64,000 nucleotides of DNA, from contig WEDG01003447.1 in assembly GCA_017591395.1 (NCBI GenBank), forward strand, positions 62,001-126,000, written 5' to 3'. Both the position numbers and the translations under genes were made by a program. Of the stretch, positions 57,831-64,000 are shown in pieces; the stretch's first letter is position 1, and each line of letters starts with the position of its first letter. The notes below the pieces were generated by a model. It was not told where the DNA came from. It was given only the letters and a program-made list of their open reading frames with translations, and searched no databases. The DNA comes from Schistocephalus solidus. Taxonomy: Eukaryota > Platyhelminthes > Cestoda > Diphyllobothriidea > Diphyllobothriidae.

Positions 57831-59070
57831 TGGTGCCCACATACTGGTACTTTGTACGGTTGCGATCATGCCTGACCTACCCGGCCTCCATGTCACGAAC
57901 TTTACCTCTTCATACATGACGATCGGCTGCCGCGGATCTGGACAGCTCAACCCATAGTCTTTGCCAGCAACGGAAACCGAATGCCCAGGAACGACCTCCG
58001 TGTCTTTACGAACTGTGACAAGTTGGGTTTTGACTTGACTCCCTCCTTGATGCCTCCAAGTGGGTAACAGTGCCAGATCAGGGGCAGCAACACGACGAAG
58101 AACGTACTCAAACCACCCCAGTTGTCTTTCTTGGATCGCCTGGGATATCCTCGTGATTTTGTCACAGCGAGTGCGGACTGTCTCATTTGGGAGGAAGTCG
58201 GTGTACTTCACTCGAAGGCTGGTCCTCTAGCAGTGGCACTATAGCCCCTCCAGTTTTCGCTTATCTTCCACGCGCACAGCGCAGTTCTAGAGGATGACTG
58301 GCTGGACGGATGCGTGGTAGACGCCGATATTCTTGGCGATGGGGATGTCGCGTCTGATCCGCAAGCTCGAGAAAACCCGGCGAACAGCATGAATTGTGGA
58401 GACCTTGTTGTCCTTATTCTGTCCATTCGGTAGCAACCTCTCCCGAGATATTTTTGAAACTGTCTACACGAGAGGAACCTTCTCAGGGTCAGGGATGCCG
58501 CTTGAAAATATTGTGGTCTCTCCAGCGTTTACACGTAAACTTCAGTCATCCATGAAACCATAGAATGGAGACCACAAAGCTTGAAACTAGCCTGATAATG
58601 ACAATGATTTTTGTCAGTACACCATCTAGTGCCATCATTCGTCACAGGGATTAACGATGCACGGAATCGAACGTAGTGGTGAAATTCGGAATGTGCATCA
58701 GCGTGAATAGCTTGTTCACACACTCACGTTCGGCACGGAATCTGACTTGGTTGGGCCTCGTCCTGAAGTCGCGAACAACGGGAAATCTCCTTAGTAGCAT
58801 AACAGCGAAGTCCTTTGCAGCAACTTCGATGAGGCTTATACTGAGGTAGTTCTCGCATTTTGTCTTAACTCCCTTCTTGTAGAAGCTACGAGGATGTATG
58901 AGCCTCAGCCATCTGGCACGACCTCATCTCTCTACGCTTGTTCAATCCGCTCTTGGAGCCAGGGCGCCAGACTATCAAAACAAGACTTGCAGATTTCGGC
59001 GGGAGTACCCTCCTCACCGGATGCCTTGCTGTTGCGCAGCCTTGTGTGACCGCGGTGACCTCTGCCGTCA
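57830..59070 (-). pseudogene. RTE-like reverse transcriptase relic, 3' half
   Basis: Minus-strand blocks in order, in changing frames: GTPAEICKSCFDSLAPWLQE then DEVVPDGW (about 59030-58910); LLRRFPVVRDFRTRPNQVRF near 58800-58730; RVFSSLRIRRDIPIAKNIGV then YHASVQPVILYNCAVRVEDK (about 58390-58260); and 58211-57804 with VRTRCDKITRISQAIQERQL, GWFEYVLRR, GGSQVKTQLVTVRKD. These match the order of RTE-type LINE proteins (AEVYKxxLxSLxPWL, RxxFxxLRxxLWSRRDI, RLRWFGHVLRR, GGQLKTWLxTVRKD). The catalytic FADD/YADD block between them is missing or unreadable. A dead relic. Confidence 0.78.
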
Positions 59071-59954
59071 GAAGCGGATTACATGACTGCATAAATTGGA
59101 GTTGGATAAAAGTTCGCTGCAGAGGTCAGCGAGAGCGTGATGAGTGGCTCATCGAAATTTAGAAGATGCTCTCACTGTGCGCGCCATCGCTCAACCTTGG
59201 ATGACTTTTTAGCAAAGGTGCAGAGGGTTGACCACTAACTTGACCGATTATTTAAAAGAGTTTTAGAGTGGCGTCACACAGTCACTTAATTATCAATCTC
59301 ACCGATTACCTAGCCAAGCAAGGCAGTCATTTCGTCATGATCTTGACTGGATTTCACCTCACGTGTGTGGTTTCATGAAACTGTCCTCAGGTTAGTCACC
59401 ACTCCCTATAATTTCTTCCACCGAAGCTTCTAGGCAGTTGAGGATCATACGAATCCTTCGAAAGCCGGTATCCTGGGCTGAATAAAATATCCTGAAATCA
59501 TACTGCACGAAAATTGATATCTACATCATACTTTAGTAAATGTTTCTTATCGAAAACACTTCCAAATGTCGGTTAACATTTCATAAGATAGCACGTCTAC
59601 TGTAAGTACACGCTGGTCATGGCTTTCCCCTCTCCCCTCCATGGGATAGGAAAGGCCATCTCCGTGTTCCACAGCCAGGCTACATAAGCATGCAACTCTG
59701 ATGACAACATGTTTCGTGACAGGCCTCATGCCACGCTGTGTCTCTCCTCATCAGGCTGCTAATTTATGCCCTGAAAGTACCCATGTGTGTGCGCGCGTGC
59801 GCTTGTTTACTTGTCCCCTCGGCTGCCGATTTGCATAACCATCTATAGCATTGTCAATAGTAGGCTTGATGCCAGGCTTTGGGTCAACAAATGTCATGCT
59901 GTCTAGACGTCTTCCTCCCATTGAACATCAGGGAGTGGCTCTTATCAAAGTCCA

Positions 59955-60090
59955 AGTAGTCAGTCGTGTACATGGCTGGGTGGGGGACCACCTAGTGTTT
60001 GGTGTGACTGGCTGCTAACGGCTACTGAGCCAGAAATAGTCATTTAAGTCTCCCTCGTCTTTGTCGGCATTAGTCATCTGACGAACTCCA
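59955..60090 (+). mobile_element. tRNA-derived SINE, 3' part
   Basis: Shows gggggaccacctagtgtttg, gtgtgactggctgctaacgg, gccagaaatagtcatttaag and tctccctcgtctttgtcggc in SINE-body order. The tRNA-like head is not recognisable. Confidence 0.55.
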
Positions 60091-60155
60091 ACCTTAAGCG
60101 CAACCCCAGTTTTAACCGTTAACCTCAACCTTACTTTCCTTGGAATTTAAGCGCA
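60090..60155. repeat. Degenerate telomere-like C-strand tract
   Basis: Words such as ccaaccttaagcgcaacccc, ttttaaccgttaacctcaac and cttactttcc, next to a SINE tail. Confidence 0.35.
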
Positions 60156-61479
60156 GGGCCACCTATACTCGCCCTTCAGACCCGCTCTTACTCCATAAAA
60201 TGTTGTAAGTAATCTGGAAATCAGTTGATAGCCTCCTGCAGATAACACGCTCATCACTAAGCGTTTTAGGGTCATAAAGCGAACTGCCCATGCGTCTGCC
60301 TACAGGCAGGATGGATCAGTGAGCGCCATCTCCCAACTCAAAAGGCCAGAGTTTGTATGATAAAATCAATATTGAAGTTCATTGCCGCCCTCGAATAGTT
60401 TACTTGTGCCTGTTTCAAGTGAGCATGTGTGCAGTCCGCCTACTGTCTCAACTAGTTCGCGCGCCCGTTTATCCTCTTCTCATCTGCTCATAGCGCGACC
60501 GCCTGGGTTTAGCAGGCGTGCGCATTTCATGGCCACGCTCTGGCGCTCGCGACCTGTCACAGCCTTTTTATTCACTCGCTCGGCCGCGCTTGTGATGGGT
60601 GCGCGCAGATTACGTCTCCATGTGCGGCGGCGGCGGTGATGGCAGCAACAGGGCTACTCTTGTTGGACGAGGCCAATGTTCCCCTGGCTAGTTCAAATGG
60701 ATACTTTTTTCAGTACCATGAGTTTGCTCTGGCAATGTTATTATGGTTATCGTGTCGGTTGATAATTTGCCTGGAATGGGAATGCCCATCACTGCCCCAT
60801 AAAAAACGATGGTGAGGACTCTAGTGAGGTAATTGACACAAAATTTGCTTCTGATTTTTGGTGTTGAAACAACAGGAAGGCAAGTATGAATGCAGTGACC
60901 GATCGCACGAGAAGCATCTATGCGCATCTATCACTTACAAACTTGCCAATCCGTCTCTTTACGTGAGCCAGGCTTAACGCACTCGAATCTGACATTCTTA
61001 GGAGCCGCCATATGGTCACTAAAAAGAAACCATTGCAACCCGACCCTCGGCCCAGCCGAGCATCAGTCCTTTAAGACCACAATTTCTAGAGCATTGTGCT
61101 AACGCAAAAGCTTCAGGTTAGTTAAATGCTAGGGCGCTACCCTGTGTATTCACGTCCTCTGCCGGTATTTGACCGTCTACCTCTGCCTTTGTCCATTGCA
61201 TCATCCCATGTAGCTTTAATCTGGACCCGGACTCCTGTTTCATCTCATTCGTAGGCTTGTGGGTCTCACGTTTGATTTTTTGTTTCTTGTTGCTCTCAGT
61301 CCACGATCAAGTCTGAAGGGTTGTGTTTTCGTTTTTTTTTCCTGTTGGTTCCGTTGGGTTGTTTCTTTTTTGAGATAGTGATTCCCTTTTTCTTATGAGA
61401 AGACGCCAGCTCAGGGTTCCCTGGTGTATCTATGTGGATTCGGCTTGACCTAGTAATATGCCAAGTTCGTCCGCAGGAA

Positions 61480-62990
61480 GTGACGAGGGTGCAACGGTGA
61501 CTTGCGCGGGAACTTTACAGTCGATCGGACTTCCGTACTATATATCTCGTCCTTTTCTTTTCACCTGTCATGTCCCAATGGTAGGATATAGTCAAGAAGT
61601 CCGAAGCTGCGCATGCGTGCGGTACCCATGTTAGTTCGACCGTCGTTTTTGATGATGCCCACCGCATGCTCCACAGCAGGGTGGGGCAGGGATGGTGACT
61701 TACGCTGGATTACAGTGAGAGTAGGCTTGACCTGCATCTATCTCACTCTTTGTTCCACTCCCCCACCAGGGCCCGGCGTCAAGACAGAATCAAGAAGACC
61801 GGAGTGGGAGAGGGCACAGGCCCACGCACTGTGGTCCAACACAAAACAAGAACACAACAGCATAAGGTAGGGGTGGCTCGGATCCCAACTAAGTGGGAGT
61901 GCCATAAAGGCCACATTAAGAAGGAGCTATTGCAGCCTGACTGTCAGCTGCCAGTCGTCCATTGCCCACAAACGCATGCACTGGGCTGACCACGTGGTCC
62001 GAGTTATCCCGTAAGTTGGCAACGGCTTTTAGCACACTGATAATTTCAGACGCGCCGGATTGTTTATAGTGAGCAAAATATGCTGAACCGTCGACCTCAG
62101 TCTCTCCCCCGCCCCCACAATCAGACCACCGCCTAAGCCAGTCGGTTGTGTGGTGTGCGGTACCAATAATCACGTGTACGCGGACATCCTCCTCCACAAC
62201 ACAACAGTTCGACCGTAGATTACGACGAGGTCCACCGTATGCTCCACACCAGGTGGTGCAGGGACGGTGACTTGTGCGTGAATTAGTTTTAAGTGATAGT
62301 AGAATTGCGCTGCATCTACCGCACTCTCTCTTCCTTCCCCACCTGATCCCGGTGTCATGAGAGAGTCAAGAAGACCGGAAATGCGAGAGGGTGCAGGTGG
62401 CTGCCGCGGCCGGAGTCGCCCGTTGGCGTACCACCACACCTGGCTCGGATCCCACGGAGTGGGAGTGCCAAAAAGGCCACATTAAGAAGGAACCATTGCA
62501 GCCTGACTCTCAGTCCGCCAGTCAGCCACTCCACACAAAACACACATTAAGCTGACCACGTGGTCGGAGTTATCCCGTTAGTTGGTAACCTTCCAAACCA
62601 TGGCTTTTAGCGCACCGTGATAGTTTTAAGCGCGTCAGATTGTTTTTAGTGAGGAAAATGCGAGGAGCTGTTGACCTCACTCTCTCTCTCCCCCCCACCC
62701 TTCAATCAGACCACCATCCGAGCCAGTCAGTTGTTTAATGTGGGAGTGGGCGCATTGGCTGACGGGTCGGCGTACCCGTCTACGCGCGCCACAGTACGAC
62801 CTGGCCCCCATAACGCACACACCAGGATTTACTTACTCAGGGGACATGCAGCAGCCATCGCCGTCTGTCTCCCAGTCCACTGGTCAGCCACTCGACACAC
62901 ACAACACATGCACTGGGCCGACGGCGTGGTCTGGTGTAAGCGTCAGATTGGCAGCCTTCCAAACCACGGTTTCTAGGAAATCGTGATTTT
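61480..62990 (+). repeat. Array of module A-C-B repeat units, plus strand
   Basis: A partial A (about 61480-61620) is followed by A-C-partial B (about 61630-62195) and a second A-C-B (about 62205-62990). Unit starts agttcgaccgt at 61634 and 62207 are 573 bases apart. Module C contains ggctcggatccca, gtgggagtgcc, ggccacattaagaagga, gctgaccacgtggtc and gagttatcccgt in both units. Module B at 62690-62990 closely matches 21300-21645. Short frames on both strands across the array differ between units and are not genes. Confidence 0.75.
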
Positions 62991-63075
62991 ATCAGGTATA
63001 TTATGATGATTGTGAGGGTGTTGTCTATTTATTAGTGTAGATGGTGTGCGCTGATATGGCTTAGCCTCCGGTAGT

Positions 63076-64000
63076 TTACCGCAGGTTGTCGTGGAGGCGC
63101 ATGTGTCCTAATAGGCCCATGCGGTGTGTAACTTTGCGGTAGCAGTGGAGGCGGGCGTGACGACTGTATGCCGAAGCCCCAGGCACTGGTTTACCAGCCT
63201 CCGTGCGATGGATTCGCAGGTGACCGACCAGGCCGATGCGTGCGTTGAATTTGCAGGCGCAGTGCGGGCAGGAGAAATCGGTAGAGCCTGGGGGATGTCA
63301 TTCGTAGTAGTGGAGTGGCAGTGGCAGGAGCGGAGGGTTTGCATGGGGTATCGGTGTTGTCGGCATTGCGGTGAATTCCGCCGTCATGGATGCGAATGTG
63401 ACCGAATAGGCCCATGCGATGAGTGAATGCGCGAGGACAGTGAGGGCAGTGGAGGCGGCGATCTCTGCTGTGTGTTGTTGCTCCAGGCACTGGTTCACCA
63501 GTCTCTGTACGATGGATTCGCAAGTGACTGACCAGGCCGATGCATGAGATGAATGTGCGGTCGCATTGAGGACAGTTTAGGAGTGAGTCCCCGTCGCTGG
63601 TGGTGGTGGGGGTAACCGGTGATGGGTATTGGGATGTGGTCTCTATGATGGTGGGAGTAATGAAATTGATGCCAGGAGTGAGGGTGGGGAGTCCGAAGGA
63701 GAATTGGCAGAATTTGACGTAGAATTTGGAATTGTCGGATTGTTGGTGCATTGCGTCCGAATATGTCTGACCAGGCCGATTCGCGTGTGGAAAGTGCGTT
63801 GACAGCGCCGTCCTGTTGTAAGGGCCTGGGCATCGGCGGTGTTTGTCCGGGGCGCTGGTGACTTTTGTGCCGCTCTTTTGGCCTTGGCGGCGGCGACCCG
63901 GTTGGCCTCATAGATTGCTGCACCAGTCTTAACGGATCTTCTCCATGCCGGTCTATCCTTTGCGAGGTCCTCCCAGATCGCTGGGTTGATTTGCAGTTGC
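63076..64000 (-). pseudogene. 3' end of RTE-like LINE protein with C2H2 zinc-finger array
   Basis: The 5' part lies beyond the window edge. From 63999 leftward: QINPAIWEDLAKDRPAWRRS then VKTGAAIYEANRVAAAKAKR, the typical end of RTE-type proteins. A finger lacking its first Cys follows (RRCQRTFHTRIGLVRHIRTQ), then a Ser/Thr/Pro linker and a frameshift near 63690. Two intact fingers come next, LNCPQCDRTFISCIGLVSHL-RIH and LHCPHCPRAFTHRMGLFGHI-RIH. A second frameshift near 63290 precedes FSCPHCACKFNARIGLVGHL-RIH, and a shortened last finger (LHCYRKVTHRMGLLGHMRLH) ends in DNLR and a stop at 63076-63078. Fingers share the RIGLVGHLRxH core, so the array arose by duplication. Broken here, but clearly once one frame. 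Confidence 0.8.

Larger units (their letters stand above)
59071..61475. other. Repeat-rich intergenic DNA, no gene recognised
   Basis: Contains the SINE at 59955-60090 and a telomere-like tract at 60090-60155. The Arg-rich frame at 60382-60639 is GC-driven and has no domain. A short alternating purine-pyrimidine run (gtgtgtgcgcgcgtgcgc) lies near 59783-59802. Confidence 0.4.

Noticed and set aside
62671..62986. Two plus-strand frames of 82-101 codons near the right end
   Set aside because: They lie in module B, and the matching module at 21300-21645 does not keep the same reading frames intact.
61480..62990. CRISPR-like or satellite array
   Set aside because: Units are about 570 bases with internal blocks and no short regularly spaced repeats or spacers; the host is eukaryotic.

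Overview
The window is eukaryotic nuclear DNA, most likely from a flatworm and probably a diphyllobothriid-type tapeworm. It has very long introns, one very short intron, CR1- and RTE-type LINEs of the kind common in flatworms, and an RTE-like tail carrying C2H2 zinc fingers that I associate with Schistocephalus/Spirometra-type genomes. The species assignment is inference. Nothing here is prokaryotic. Coding density is very low and most open frames are chance reading or transposon debris. || Two host genes are recognised, both on the plus strand. The first is TPPP (p25-alpha, tubulin polymerization-promoting protein). Its three coding exons (9697-9908, 23429-23576, 25402-25569) join in phase to give a complete 175-residue short-type protein, with introns of about 13.5 kb and 1.8 kb. 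The second is the 5' end of an AP180/CALM-type clathrin assembly gene (PICALM homologue). Its first two coding exons (44507-44672, 44711-44853) are separated by a 38-base intron and encode the start of the ANTH phosphoinositide-binding domain. Its later exons were not found. A third, unrecognised terminal exon may lie at 49979-50275. || Layout: 1-9.4 kb is mostly unrecognised AT-rich sequence with tRNA-derived SINE copies. 9.4-25.6 kb is TPPP, with repeats in intron 1. 25.6-31.9 kb is intergenic. 31.9-44.04 kb is a dense LINE cluster: a minus-strand CR1-like element with decayed ORF1, endonuclease and reverse transcriptase regions; a plus-strand CR1-like element split by a nested minus-strand LINE fragment; and a second, 5'-truncated plus copy ending about 465 bp before the clathrin-assembly start codon. 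44.5-50.3 kb holds the clathrin-assembly gene start and the orphan exon. 50.3-64 kb is richer in GC and dominated by an unclassified dispersed repeat family (modules A, C and B), an RTE-like reverse transcriptase relic (57.83-59.07 kb, minus), and at the right edge the 3' end of another RTE-like element encoding a C2H2 zinc-finger array (minus). || The two genes are not obviously linked in function: one acts on microtubules, the other in clathrin coat assembly at the plasma membrane. All other coding-like sequence is selfish-element remnant with frameshifts and stops.
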